64,000 nucleotides of DNA from CAZGHF01 sp043797305 (GTDB lineage: Bacteria > Patescibacteriota > Minisyncoccia > UBA6257 > GWB1-50-10): NCBI GenBank assembly GCA_043797305.1, contig JAZDPW010000024.1, positions 17,930 through 81,929 of the forward strand, in the 5' to 3' direction. The translations under genes were made by a program, and so were the position numbers. Below the pieces are notes generated by a model that saw only the letters and a list, made by a program, of their open reading frames with translations, was not told the DNA's origin and ran no database searches. Positions 1-8,264 of this stretch are shown one piece after another. Within the stretch, counting starts at the first letter, position 1. Every line of letters starts with the position of its first letter.

Positions 1-911
1 CGGAGTTCCGCCATATCCTTGATCGGGAATGCCATACCCATCGGTGACATGTATTCCTTGGTGTCATTGATCCGGCGCGAATCGCCTACAGGCCAATCCG
101 GATTATCTATGCTGAAAGTCAGGGCATTCTCCTTGATAAGCCGACGCATCTCGCTGTCGCTAAGTAGTGGGTGCGTTACCAAGAAGCTCGGGTACTGGAG
201 TTTAATCACCGGATCCGAAGCCCTAACGTACAGTAGGTACTCGCACTTGCCTCCGTTAGAGGTGAGGTAACAACTAAACTCGTGAGGATCGAAAAAGTGG
301 TCAAATCCAGACAACTCTCTCACCTCCGCGTCGGTTAGACGCGCGCTACCGTGCCTGCCGAATTCAGACTCCAACATAATTCTGTACTTCGGTTCGGTCA
401 CCGCCAGAAGCGCGATAGGTTTGCCGAATTGTCTTCGGATATCATCCAAGAGCACCAAGAACCGCGTCTTGAAGAAGGAATCCCGCCCGTCCTGCGGAAA
501 CAGATTCTCCAAAAGCTGATACATAGCGATGGAGTTTTCGATCTCGAAAACTCCCTTCCGCAGAATCTCGCGGACTGTTTCCTCGGGCATATCGCCTACC
601 TCTTCCAAAAACGTCTCGGGCAACCCGACCATATCGACTTGGACACACCAGTTGATCGGGCTATCGCCCAAACAGTACTGATAGTCAGTGTCCCACTCGC
701 GGTTTGCCGCCACCAAAGGAGCAAAGACCCGGTTGTACTCACTGTACAAGTTCCCCATAGCTTCAACCACCACTTCAGGGTACTTGGTCACGTAACCGGG
801 TAGCGTTTGGAACGGCCCCAACAAGGATTTGATATCTGTACGGACTACCACACCACCCAACGAGGCGAACGCCGGCTCATTCGCGTGCCGGTCAAGAAGC
901 GACCTAGTCAT
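1..911 (-). CDS. Uncharacterised protein, paralogue of the 61-62.5 kb gene; 3' end outside the window
   Basis: An open frame of 303 codons runs from ATG at 911 off the left edge, with AGGAGA eight bases before the start. I do not recognise the family. It is a clear paralogue of the 466-residue product at 61099-62499: the blocks ANREW-x-TDY, VQVDMVGL, AMYQLLE, FGKPIALLAVT, ELSGFD-x-FF, SDPV-x-KL and RINDTKEYM occur in the same order and spacing, so roughly 160 C-terminal residues should lie beyond the window. No signal peptide or membrane segment is seen, so a soluble cytoplasmic protein is likely. It appears to be a single-gene unit, preceded by about 240 bases of AT-rich non-coding DNA. Confidence 0.8.
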   Translation of the reverse strand, partial: MTRSLLDRHANEPAFASLGGVVVRTDIKSLLGPFQTLPGYVTKYPEVVVEAMGNLYSEYNRVFAPLVAANREWDTDYQYCLGDSPINWCVQVDMVGLPETFLEEVGDMPEETVREILRKGVFEIENSIAMYQLLENLFPQDGRDSFFKTRFLVLLDDIRRQFGKPIALLAVTEPKYRIMLESEFGRHGSARLTDAEVRELSGFDHFFDPHEFSCYLTSNGGKCEYLLYVRASDPVIKLQYPSFLVTHPLLSDSEMRRLIKENALTFSIDNPDWPVGDSRRINDTKEYMSPMGMAFPIKDMAEL

Positions 912-1151
912 TTTGTCTTCTCCTATGCGTAAATTGTATTGTCAAAGAACGTTTCCGTTTTAAAACAAATCGGCCGCTCAAGGAGCGGGCATTACTAAAT
1001 TTCTAAAAATCGAACAAAACTCGCTCCTCAAACGGGATACGAGTTCCACCAAACCGATGTTCTATATCGAATGTTCATCTGATTGAAGTATACCAAATAC
1101 ATATGCGTTGTCAATAACAGCAAAAAAACCTCTATTTCAAGGCTCTCGGAT

Positions 1152-1643
1152 TCAATTAAGGGTTAAATCCAATTTTTTCATTATAATACCGACTGTTTCT
1201 TCCGGTGTCTGGCCGGCGTTATTAATAACCTCCCCAAAATCCGGAGTGGGTATTCCGATATCATAATGGTGTTTAATCCTGTCCTTTTCCCAATCGGTCG
1301 GCTTTCTCCGACCTTGTCCCGACATCACGGTTTCCATATCCGGAGCCAAGGTAAATACACGAATATCAACATGGCAATCTTTTAATCCTTTGTTCATAAA
1401 GTCGTAATTCTCCCGAGACAGCGGATACGGAACAATGCAGTGAATATTATTACTCACAAAATTCTTTATAACGGATAAAGCGTTTTCGAGGTTTAAAGGA
1501 ACCGCCTCATCGATCGGCATCCACTCTATCATTTCGTGAAAAACGTCTATTTCTATCAGAGCGGATTTTGGTATCTTCCCCGCAAGAATTTTTGCTACCG
1601 TGCTCTTGCCAGCGTTTATCGAACCGTTGATAAAAATAACCAT
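1152..1643 (-). CDS. Small P-loop kinase-like protein
   Basis: 163 residues. The N-terminus carries a Walker A loop (GSINAGKST, residues 7-15) after a hydrophobic strand, as in the small nucleotide/shikimate-kinase-like and AAA_33 P-loop proteins. A glycine-arginine-rich stretch near residue 110 (GQGRRKPTDW) could be the lid. The substrate cannot be told from sequence. It lies six bases downstream of the nuclease-like gene at 1650-2387, so the two are probably cotranscribed. Alternatives are a chloramphenicol-phosphotransferase-like or cytidylate-kinase-like enzyme; the P-loop assignment itself is firm. Confidence 0.75.
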   Translation of the reverse strand: MVIFINGSINAGKSTVAKILAGKIPKSALIEIDVFHEMIEWMPIDEAVPLNLENALSVIKNFVSNNIHCIVPYPLSRENYDFMNKGLKDCHVDIRVFTLAPDMETVMSGQGRRKPTDWEKDRIKHHYDIGIPTPDFGEVINNAGQTPEETVGIIMKKLDLTLN

Positions 1644-1649
1644 AATAAT

Positions 1650-2387
1650 TTATTCGTGCCGGCGGGCCGCTTCACGGTAAGAGCAATATTCGCAGTTCGG
1701 AGAAAGCGCCGGCAAGTCGCCGGACATGCATTTGTGGGCATCAACGACAGCTCTCTCAACCCAGGCGTCGCTCCCGGTATAAGAGATGATTTCCACCTTG
1801 AATTCCAGCTTGCCGTCGAAAGCTTTTTTGTCCTTGTCGCCGTTTGCGTAAACGAAGTAGCCGGTGTCCGAAACCTTGAATCCGTTCTGGCGCAGGAGCC
1901 AGGTATAGATTTCCATCTGCCGTTTGTAGGATTGACGGTATTCGGCATCGAGGGTTATCTTGGCGTTCGTGCTCGTCGCCTTGTAATCGACGACGATAAG
2001 TTCCTTCGCTTCGTTAATCCAGACATCATCAACCGCGCCGGTGATAAAAAGATTAGTCGGGCGATGCAAAAATCCCACACCCTTGAAGTTTTCCCGCCAC
2101 TCGTCGATGTTATCGTGGGCGAAAGGAACGGCTTCCACGCCGTACGCTTTCATCAAAGGGTGAACCGAGCCCGCCGCCCGGTGAATGTCGAACTCTTTTT
2201 TCAGCAAGTAGTCCACGGCGGAATTCAGGGTGAAAGGAAAACCGGGCGGGCGGCCGACGCCCAAGCGGCGGTCAAGATAAAAACAGCGGGGGCACTCCAA
2301 AAAAAGTTCTATCTTGCTCCGCGACAGGCGAAAAGGCTCCGGCGAACCGGGATCGAAAATATTTCTGCTTCGGGTGCCGTTTGCCAT
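1650..2387 (-). CDS. PD-(D/E)XK superfamily nuclease, Cas4/AddB-like with probable Fe-S cysteines
   Basis: About 245 residues from the ATG at 2387. The nuclease core is visible as GAVDD followed by ELIVVDYKAT, the D...(D)xK signature of the superfamily. Cysteines CPRC near the N-terminus and CEYC at the C-terminal end could form the 4Fe-4S cluster seen in Cas4 and AddB nucleases. No helicase domain and no CRISPR array is present, so a Cas4 role is not supported; general DNA repair or end processing is more likely. The frame stays open upstream to 2459, but that part overlaps a small membrane-protein ORF, and the ATG at 2387 starts five bases after that ORF stops. Confidence 0.75.
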   Translation of the reverse strand: MANGTRSRNIFDPGSPEPFRLSRSKIELFLECPRCFYLDRRLGVGRPPGFPFTLNSAVDYLLKKEFDIHRAAGSVHPLMKAYGVEAVPFAHDNIDEWRENFKGVGFLHRPTNLFITGAVDDVWINEAKELIVVDYKATSTNAKITLDAEYRQSYKRQMEIYTWLLRQNGFKVSDTGYFVYANGDKDKKAFDGKLEFKVEIISYTGSDAWVERAVVDAHKCMSGDLPALSPNCEYCSYREAARRHE

Positions 2388-2392
2388 GCATT

Positions 2393-2473
2393 TTAACCGG
2401 CAAAAGCGGCGCCGACTCCCATGATGAAAATAATCAATCCGAAGAGAAAGAAAAACCAAAATTCGCCTTTCAT
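2393..2473 (-). CDS. 26-residue single-membrane-helix peptide
   Basis: Short ORF starting MKGEFWFFFLFGLIIFIMG and ending with GAAFAG before TAA. Nearly all residues after the first four form one hydrophobic helix. Its stop lies five bases before the start of the nuclease-like gene, which suggests translational coupling. There is no clear ribosome-binding site. Supported only by composition and position, so tentative. Confidence 0.4.
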   Translation of the reverse strand: MKGEFWFFFLFGLIIFIMGVGAAFAG

Positions 2474-2508
2474 ATAGAAAGAGGATAACACAAGAAATAA
2501 AGTTTTCA

Positions 2509-2580
2509 ACCCGGTAGTGAAAATTGGATTGCTCCGCTACGCGGAGAAGTCCAGAGGAAATCCAATTTCTACTACCGGGT
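2509..2580. repeat. 72-base inverted repeat with an inner hairpin
   Basis: The outer arms (acccggtag-tgaaaattggatt and its near-perfect complement, about 22 bases each) enclose a 28-base centre that contains a second hairpin, ctccgc-tac-gcggag. It sits between two minus-strand genes. It may be a structured 3' end of the copper operon transcript or a non-coding palindromic repeat element; no T-run follows, so a classical terminator is less likely. Confidence 0.6.
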
Positions 2581-2591
2581 CAATCCCCCGT

Positions 2592-2732
2592 CTACTTCCT
2601 GTTTATCTTTTGCCAAAGATAAATGGCAAGAAAAACGCCGACAACAAGCCAGACAATCCAGGAGAGCGTAAAAAGCAGGCCGAAACCGCCGCCCCAGTTC
2701 ATCATTCCGCCGTCAAATCCGTAACCCATCAT
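2592..2732 (-). CDS. 46-residue membrane protein at the end of the copper/thiol operon
   Basis: The product begins MMGYGFDGGMMNWGGGFG, a glycine- and methionine-rich head, followed by one membrane helix (LLFTLSWIVWLVVGVFLAIYL) and a short basic tail. It starts 43 bases after the copper ATPase stop on the same strand. Methionine-rich small membrane proteins next to copper exporters often bind copper, so a metal-related role is an inference from context. Either of the two adjacent ATG codons could be the start. Confidence 0.55.
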   Translation of the reverse strand: MMGYGFDGGMMNWGGGFGLLFTLSWIVWLVVGVFLAIYLWQKINRK

Positions 2733-2774
2733 ATCGCGTGTATTTCAAAGTTTGATTTTTCGACCTTGCACATA

Positions 2775-4778
2775 TTACAGCTTTCTTTTTTTGAGAAAAA
2801 CGGCGTTTACCGCGACAATCACGGTGCTCATCGACATCAAAAATCCCGCAAGAGCCGGCTCGAGGAAAATACCTTTGAAAGCCAGCGCGCCCGCGGCAAG
2901 AGGAATCGCGACCACATTGTAACCGGTCGCCCAAAAAAGGTTTTGAATCATTTTATTGTAGGTAAGGCGGGATAATTTGATGATTTTGGGAATGTCGCGC
3001 GGGTCGTTTTTGACGAGAATGATGCCGGCCGACTCGATGGCGACGTTGGTGCCGGCACCGATTGCGATTCCCACGTCGGCTTGGGTCAGGGCCGGCGCGT
3101 CGTTTATGCCATCCCCGACCATCATCACCTTCCCGCCCTCCGACTGGAGATATTTCACTTTTTCCAGCTTCTCGCCGGGCAAAACCCGCGCGAAATATTC
3201 GTCAATTCCCAATTCCGCAGAAACTTCACGGGCTACGTCTTCCGAATCACCCGTTATCATGGCGACTTTAATCCCCAATTTCTTCAAGGCGGTTACGGCC
3301 TCTTTTGCCTCCGGCCGCACAACGTCGGCTACCAAGATACTGCCGATTTTTCGTCCGTCCGCTTCCACTTGAATGTCCGCTCCGCCCCGGTGGCCGACGA
3401 AAACTTTTTGCCCTTCCACCTCCGCTTCTCCCCCGACGCCTGCGATGCGCCGGTAGTTTTTCGCATCCGGCACGACAAGTCCGCGAGCCCGCGCCTCCCG
3501 AACTATTGCTCTGGCGATAGGGTGCTCCGAATGGACATCCACGGCGGCGGCGAGAACAAGCGTTTCCTCGGAGCTTACCCGGGTAATTCCAAATTCCCCT
3601 TTGGTCAAAGTACCGGTCTTGTCGAAAAGAACAAGCGTCACATTCCGAGCTGCCTCAAGCGCCAAACGTCTTTTTACCAAAAACCCATTCTCGGCCGCCT
3701 TAGTAGTCGAGATTGAAGCGACAAGAGGAATAGCAAGCCCCAGGGCGTGAGGACAAGCGACGACGAGAACCGCGACCATCCGGCTTACGGCAAAAGCCGG
3801 GTCGGATAAAGTAAGCCAGGTAATCAAGGTGATACCGCCCACCACAACGGCGATGATGGTAAGGTAATAAGCCGCCCTGTCGGAGAGTACCTGCAGGCGC
3901 GACTTCGAAGCTTCGGCTTCGCGCACCAAGCGCATCACACCGGCCAAAAACGTATCGTCACCGATTTTCGTCACTTTGACCTTGAGTGAACCGTCGCCCA
4001 AAATTGTGCCGGCAATAACCGCATCACCCGCCTTTTTGCGCACCGGCTTGGATTCACCGGTAATGATCGATTCGTCGACATCCGATTCGCCGCTCAAGAC
4101 CGCTCCGTCGGCGGGAATCTTCCCGCCGGGTTTTACGAGCATCACGTCGCCGATTTTCAGTTCCGAGAGCGGAATTATTTTCGTTCCGCTCCCTATAATT
4201 ACTTCCGCGGTATCCGGCAAAAGCTTCGAAAGCTCCTTTAGGGCGCCTTTTGCGCCCGTTACCGCCCGCATTTCCATCCAATGGCCCAAGAGCATCACCG
4301 TAATAAGAGTGGCAAGCTCCCAATAAAGCGGCTCGCCGCCGCCCAAAAAAGTAACGGCGACACTGTAGAGGTAAGCGGTGGAAATCGCAAGGGCGATCAA
4401 TGTCATCATCCCCGGCAGCTTGGCCTTAAGTTCCCGATAGGCCGAGGTAATGAAAATCAATCCGCCGTAGAAAAAGATGACGGACGAAAGAACGAACGAC
4501 AGATACTCCGAGCCCGGAAACTTCGGCGCTTCGTATCTCAAGAGCGACTGGACGATGTCGGAATAAGCGACGACGGGCAGGGACAAAACCAAACTCACCC
4601 AAAATCTGGTTTTGAAAATATTGGTCGAGTGCCCCTCTCTCCCGTGATTATGGCCGTGACGCTCACGAGAAACTTTCTTTTTCTCGGGGATCAGATTCAT
4701 ACCGCACTCCGGACAGAGCCCGGGCGCGTCCATTACCACCTTCGGGTGCATGGGACATGTGTATTTTTCCTCTTTCAT
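2775..4778 (-). CDS. copB: Copper-translocating P-type ATPase, CopB (CPH) type
   Basis: 667 residues. Metal-exporting P1B ATPase of the cytoplasmic membrane. The N-terminus holds a short metal-binding module (YTCPMHP at 6-12, CPEC at 22-25) and a His-rich linker (HGHNHGREGH). Further motifs: TGES (240-243), the membrane metal site CPH (342-344), the phosphorylated aspartate in DKTGT (386), the SEHPIA histidine-proline motif, and GDGINDAP. CPH rather than CPC is typical of the CopB group. The ATG at 4778 overlaps the preceding stop as ATGA, implying coupled translation; the TTG nine bases earlier is a poor alternative. A copper or silver substrate is expected from the family. Confidence 0.92.
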   Translation of the reverse strand: MKEEKYTCPMHPKVVMDAPGLCPECGMNLIPEKKKVSRERHGHNHGREGHSTNIFKTRFWVSLVLSLPVVAYSDIVQSLLRYEAPKFPGSEYLSFVLSSVIFFYGGLIFITSAYRELKAKLPGMMTLIALAISTAYLYSVAVTFLGGGEPLYWELATLITVMLLGHWMEMRAVTGAKGALKELSKLLPDTAEVIIGSGTKIIPLSELKIGDVMLVKPGGKIPADGAVLSGESDVDESIITGESKPVRKKAGDAVIAGTILGDGSLKVKVTKIGDDTFLAGVMRLVREAEASKSRLQVLSDRAAYYLTIIAVVVGGITLITWLTLSDPAFAVSRMVAVLVVACPHALGLAIPLVASISTTKAAENGFLVKRRLALEAARNVTLVLFDKTGTLTKGEFGITRVSSEETLVLAAAVDVHSEHPIARAIVREARARGLVVPDAKNYRRIAGVGGEAEVEGQKVFVGHRGGADIQVEADGRKIGSILVADVVRPEAKEAVTALKKLGIKVAMITGDSEDVAREVSAELGIDEYFARVLPGEKLEKVKYLQSEGGKVMMVGDGINDAPALTQADVGIAIGAGTNVAIESAGIILVKNDPRDIPKIIKLSRLTYNKMIQNLFWATGYNVVAIPLAAGALAFKGIFLEPALAGFLMSMSTVIVAVNAVFLKKRKL

Positions 4779-5608
4779 ACCCCGCAACTGCCGCCGCCTG
4801 CGCCTTCCGGCGGATTAAATTCGGCGAGAATTCGGTTGAAACCCGAGTAACTCGAAAAATCGGGTCCTAAAATTTCTTTCGGGTCCGCCGTCGCCAAGCT
4901 CCGGCCCTTTGATTCGAGATAATCGGCGATAACGCGGTAAGTGTCCGGAAACCATGAAGAATTCACCTGAAGCGCCGCCCGGTACATTTCTTCTTCGCTC
5001 GCCCCCTCCGCGGCCATAAGCTCCAGGAGCCCCAGCATCGCCATCCCGTGATTACAATCGGGGAAGTAAGTTGAATTGCCGCAACAAGGCCGATAAATAT
5101 TCTTTGAGACGCGTAGAACGAGTTCCTGCTGTTCCTTGGTTAAAACAACAAATTCGTGGCGCGAGTAATGCTCCATCGCGTCACCGCGCGAGAACGTCCA
5201 GCCGCCGGTTGAAGCGAAATTGCCCGCTCCGCCATAGCGGGGGTCGGCCATCGGTCCCTCCTCAAGAATCGGATTTTTGTTGGCGAGACCAAAAGCCCAT
5301 AAGAGGTTCAAAACCTCACCCGAATTCTCGGGCGTCATCACCAAATTGCCGCCTTTCGCAAAGAGATTGCTTGTTTCTTCGCTCGTTCCTCCGCGATTGG
5401 AATAAAGCGCCTGGAATTTTTCTCCGTCAATTACTCCTGTTTTAACGAGCCTGTCACTCAAATCGCCCCACTTTACGGGCAAAACGAACCCGCCGGAAGG
5501 CGGAACCGCTTCGGTTTCCCTTTCATCCAAGCCATTCCGGTAAAAAAACGAAATGGCAATCAAAGAAATGGAAATTAAAATACTTATCGGAATTAATTTT
5601 TTGTTCAT
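4775..5608 (-). CDS. Membrane-anchored cysteine/histidine protein of the copper/thiol operon
   Basis: 277 residues. An N-terminal hydrophobic segment (residues 5-23) serves as signal or anchor, so the rest should face outward. The conserved-looking centre is RPCCGNSTYFPDCNHGMAM (C175, C176, C185, H187), a plausible metal site, and the chain ends CGV. I know of no function for this family. Position between a thioredoxin-like protein and the copper ATPase, and the ATGA overlap with the ATPase, suggest a role in metal capture or delivery. Start set at the ATG giving MNKKL; earlier codons overlap the upstream gene. Confidence 0.65.
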   Translation of the reverse strand: MNKKLIPISILISISLIAISFFYRNGLDERETEAVPPSGGFVLPVKWGDLSDRLVKTGVIDGEKFQALYSNRGGTSEETSNLFAKGGNLVMTPENSGEVLNLLWAFGLANKNPILEEGPMADPRYGGAGNFASTGGWTFSRGDAMEHYSRHEFVVLTKEQQELVLRVSKNIYRPCCGNSTYFPDCNHGMAMLGLLELMAAEGASEEEMYRAALQVNSSWFPDTYRVIADYLESKGRSLATADPKEILGPDFSSYSGFNRILAEFNPPEGAGGGSCGV

Positions 5609-5625
5609 AGATATATTTAGGTATA

Positions 5626-5985
5626 TTAAGGAAGTAAACAACCGCTCTCCTGCGACAACCTTTGAAGACCCTGCTCGCCCTCAAAACGGCGGCCGTCTCC
5701 GAAAATCCAGGTCGGATAACCCTCTATCCCCGCCGCGACGCATTTTTCAGTTTCCTCGGTGCATTCAACGTAGGGCACCAACCGGAACGAATCGCCGAAT
5801 CTTTTCTTTTCGTTCTGGCAGTGCGGACACGAGTAAGCGCCGTACATAACCACTTTTTTCTCCGCAAGGCAGGCGGCAAAACCGTCGTAGGCGCCGCCCT
5901 CCGGCCCGCCCGGCGAGAGAAAAATTGCCACGCCCACGATGACAACGACAATAACCGCAAAAATCAAAACAAGTTTCTTTTCCAT
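5626..5985 (-). CDS. Membrane-anchored thioredoxin-like protein (CPHC)
   Basis: 119 residues: one membrane helix (5-23), then a compact thioredoxin-like domain with the redox pair C53-P-H-C56 and the cis-proline region GYPTWIF. Extra cysteines (C39, and VECTEETEKC) resemble the thioredoxin-like domains found with VKOR-type systems. It should act outside the membrane, oxidising or reducing disulfides, with CcdA encoded two genes upstream as a possible electron source. The ATG at 5985 lies five bases after the upstream stop; an earlier TTG is rejected because it lies inside that gene. Confidence 0.8.
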   Translation of the reverse strand: MEKKLVLIFAVIVVVIVGVAIFLSPGGPEGGAYDGFAACLAEKKVVMYGAYSCPHCQNEKKRFGDSFRLVPYVECTEETEKCVAAGIEGYPTWIFGDGRRFEGEQGLQRLSQESGCLLP

Positions 5986-5990
5986 GTCGG

Positions 5991-6461
5991 TCAGCAGCAA
6001 TTTTTCATTTCATCCTCCAGTTCGGCGATTTTCCGTTTATCCTGCGCCGGCGGCCTTTCTTTAAGGAAGGGCCTCACGAAGTAAAGATACATGACCGTCA
6101 TAAGAACCGCCGCTTCAATAACGAGAGTGAGCCAGCTCACGTTTGCGAGCGCGAAATAGACAAGAACGAAACCGGGCACGATGACCGCTGTCCTGAATTT
6201 CAGGAAATTTTCCGACGCGATGTTCAGCCTTTTCTCGCCCTGATAAGCCATACCGACAACGGAGCCTCCCATGAGTACCGCGACCAACAGCCCGTAACTT
6301 ACGACCGATAACCAACCTAGAAGAATCCCAACGAGCAACAGGAACCAGGTACCGGAAACGCCGGCGCAAATGGGACAAACTTTAAACGGCAGAAGCTTAT
6401 TGACGGACCAAGTAATGAACGTAATGACCAGGATTGAGATTGTAACGATTATTATTTCCAT
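5991..6461 (-). CDS. Multi-pass membrane protein with a CPIC motif
   Basis: 156 residues with about four membrane helices. The first two helices are joined by LPFKVCPICAGVSGTW, placing a CxxC pair next to the membrane surface, and the chain ends KNCC. This could relay thiols between CcdA and the thioredoxin-like protein, or bind metal. No name can be given with confidence. It sits 17 bases downstream of the ccdA-like gene in the same operon. Confidence 0.6.
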   Translation of the reverse strand: MEIIIVTISILVITFITWSVNKLLPFKVCPICAGVSGTWFLLLVGILLGWLSVVSYGLLVAVLMGGSVVGMAYQGEKRLNIASENFLKFRTAVIVPGFVLVYFALANVSWLTLVIEAAVLMTVMYLYFVRPFLKERPPAQDKRKIAELEDEMKNCC

Positions 6462-6478
6462 ATTTTTATTTTAACAAT

Positions 6479-7261
6479 TTAGATGAGGAATATAAGAAAT
6501 CCGAGAAGGATCATCGCGATTCCCCCGCCGAGACGCATTTCTTTTCTTTCTTCCCTCTGCCAGTTCTGCACTTTTTCAAGCAACGCATCGTTCGAAGCAA
6601 TAAGAAGGATGATGACAAGCGGCAGAATGAAAATCAGGTTGTAGAGGAGAAGATAACCCAGGCCCGCGGCATAAGTCGCCGAATCGTGAAGAAGTCCCAA
6701 TACCATAAGATAAGGCCCGCCGGTGCAAGGAAACTCGCAGAGTCCCACGAGCGCCCCGAGAACGAAAGCGGTCGGCACTGAGGCCTTTTCCATCAGTTCG
6801 GCAATTTTGTGATGAACGGCACCGGGAATCTTGAGCTTAATCGGAAACCGGGGAAAAAACTCGTTTATGATGTTTATCGCTCCCAGGACGATAAGAAGCA
6901 CGGCGCCGACTTTAGCCATGAAGTTCGGCGTGTTGAAAAGGTGGAGCGCCCGCAAAATCCCCAGGCCAATCATGACGTAAACGACGAAGAGTCCGGCAAC
7001 GTAAGCGCCGCCGATTTTCAGTATCCCCGAGCGCAATTTTCCGATGCTGAAGAGAAAAGCGATGGTGAGAATGAGAACCGAGAACGCGCAGGGATTTATG
7101 CTGTCGATTACGGCCGCGACCGCAATAAGCGGCAGAAGCAATTTTCCGCCGTCGCTCACGCCCCACAAAAATTCCTGTCCCGTTCCGGTGAAACGGAAGA
7201 AAAGGAAAATCCCGAGGAACAGAGCGGCGAGAACGATTGGAACGATTATTTTCTTTCTCAT
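6479..7261 (-). CDS. ccdA: CcdA/DsbD-type thiol electron transporter
   Basis: 260 residues, six to seven membrane helices. The two conserved half-sites of the CcdA/DsbD family are present: INPCAF (C58) in one helix and EFPCTGGPY (C179, with C175 nearby). The family passes electrons from cytoplasmic thioredoxin to partner thiol proteins outside the membrane; here the partner is probably the CPHC protein at 5626-5985. Its ATG overlaps the stop of the DUF1573 gene by four bases. Confidence 0.85.
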   Translation of the reverse strand: MRKKIIVPIVLAALFLGIFLFFRFTGTGQEFLWGVSDGGKLLLPLIAVAAVIDSINPCAFSVLILTIAFLFSIGKLRSGILKIGGAYVAGLFVVYVMIGLGILRALHLFNTPNFMAKVGAVLLIVLGAINIINEFFPRFPIKLKIPGAVHHKIAELMEKASVPTAFVLGALVGLCEFPCTGGPYLMVLGLLHDSATYAAGLGYLLLYNLIFILPLVIILLIASNDALLEKVQNWQREERKEMRLGGGIAMILLGFLIFLI

Positions 7262-7767
7262 GGAGTTACGGTCGCTTTAATTCCGAGCACGACGATTAGG
7301 TTCCCCGACTCGTCTTCAAGATAAATTTCCCTCTCTACAGGTCCCACGCCGGCCGGACCGTGGGCAGCCGGGTCAAAAACCACCGAAATAACGGTTTCTT
7401 CCCCGGGCTCTATAACGCTCTTCAACGGCGGCACGAACCCACCGTGCCCCGGCATTCCGAAGGGACCAATTCTCCCCCCGCCGTCTTTTAAGAAATAGGC
7501 GGCGGTACACATACAGGAAGTGTACATTCTCTCTATTTTTACGACCTCGCCGCTCCCGTTCCTGATTTTGAAGTCGTGACTGACGTCACCCGAGGCCATG
7601 CTGATTGTTCCGAAGTCGAAAGACCGTTCCTCGGACACGATTGCGGAGCTTATGTCGGCACGGAAGTTTCCGCCGACTTCCGGCGCCGGCTTGGTAAGGA
7701 GTATGAGGCCGAGGCTTCCCAGGATAACCACCGCGGCGATTATTAACGATTTATTTTTTGTATTCAT
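7258..7767 (-). CDS. DUF1573 family exported protein
   Basis: 169 residues: an N-terminal hydrophobic segment (7-25) followed by a beta-rich DUF1573-type domain (FDFGTISMASGDVSHDFKIRN) with a metal- or redox-like TSCMCTA motif near residue 84. DUF1573 proteins are often linked with thiol or copper functions, which fits the operon. It overlaps the ccdA-like gene by four bases. Confidence 0.8.
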   Translation of the reverse strand: MNTKNKSLIIAAVVILGSLGLILLTKPAPEVGGNFRADISSAIVSEERSFDFGTISMASGDVSHDFKIRNGSGEVVKIERMYTSCMCTAAYFLKDGGGRIGPFGMPGHGGFVPPLKSVIEPGEETVISVVFDPAAHGPAGVGPVEREIYLEDESGNLIVVLGIKATVTP

Positions 7768-7846
7768 GATTTTTTACGGTTAAAAACAAAAGGCCCCAAA
7801 ATTTGGGTCAAAAAACGCGCTAAAGCGAACTTTCGAGGGTTCGGCT

Positions 7847-8242
7847 TCAACGCGCCAAAGCGAAAGTCGGGCTTGTTTCCAGAAGCGAAAACCACCTTCT
7901 TATTTTCCGCAGGGACGGCGATTGCTCTCCGTCGCTTCCGGATGAACCCGAGAAAAACGGAACGGCAAGAACGGTTTTCCCTCGCAAACCGATTAGGGAC
8001 GAGGAAAGAAAACCGAGAATCAGAAAAAGAGTAAGAAGTCCGAGGTTATTGAAAACGGCGCTCGAAAAGTTCTTGAAAAAGCCGATGTGAAAAGAGGCGA
8101 AACCAAACAGGTTTTCCGGACAGGCCGCTCCTTCCATAAGCGAGACGAGGCAGTGAGCCGAACCGTTCGCCATCACCGAAAAACCGAAAAGAGCCACCAG
8201 GAAAAAGCTCGAGAGTAAAATAGATTTCAAAACAAACTCCAT
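7847..8242 (-). CDS. Small membrane protein at the head of the copper/thiol operon
   Basis: 131 residues with two membrane segments (residues 7-24 and about 62-84) and, between them, AHCLVSLMEGAACP, which puts a pair of cysteines in the outer loop. No family recognised. The start is the ATG at 8242; a TATAAT box ends six bases before it, so the mRNA is probably leaderless. Longer frames upstream overlap the enolase gene and are rejected. The following gene starts 79 bases on, so this promoter may serve the whole operon down to 2592. Confidence 0.6.
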   Translation of the reverse strand: MEFVLKSILLSSFFLVALFGFSVMANGSAHCLVSLMEGAACPENLFGFASFHIGFFKNFSSAVFNNLGLLTLFLILGFLSSSLIGLRGKTVLAVPFFSGSSGSDGEQSPSLRKIRRWFSLLETSPTFALAR

Positions 8243-8248
8243 ATCATA

Positions 8249-8254
8249 ATTATA
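8249..8254 (-). promoter_or_regulatory. -10 box (TATAAT) of the copper/thiol operon
   Basis: Perfect TATAAT on the minus strand, preceded by TG, six bases upstream of the ATG at 8242. A TTGTTT sixteen bases further up could serve as a weak -35 element. Confidence 0.6.
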
Positions 8255-8264
8255 CACCGGTTTT

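Noticed and set aside
1650..2387. Cas4 and a CRISPR system
   Set aside because: The nuclease is Cas4-like in fold, but no repeat array and no other cas gene occur anywhere in the window.
1536..2396. Long plus-strand ORF opposite the kinase and nuclease genes
   Set aside because: It is the shadow of two well-supported minus-strand genes; composition is biased and no motif is present.
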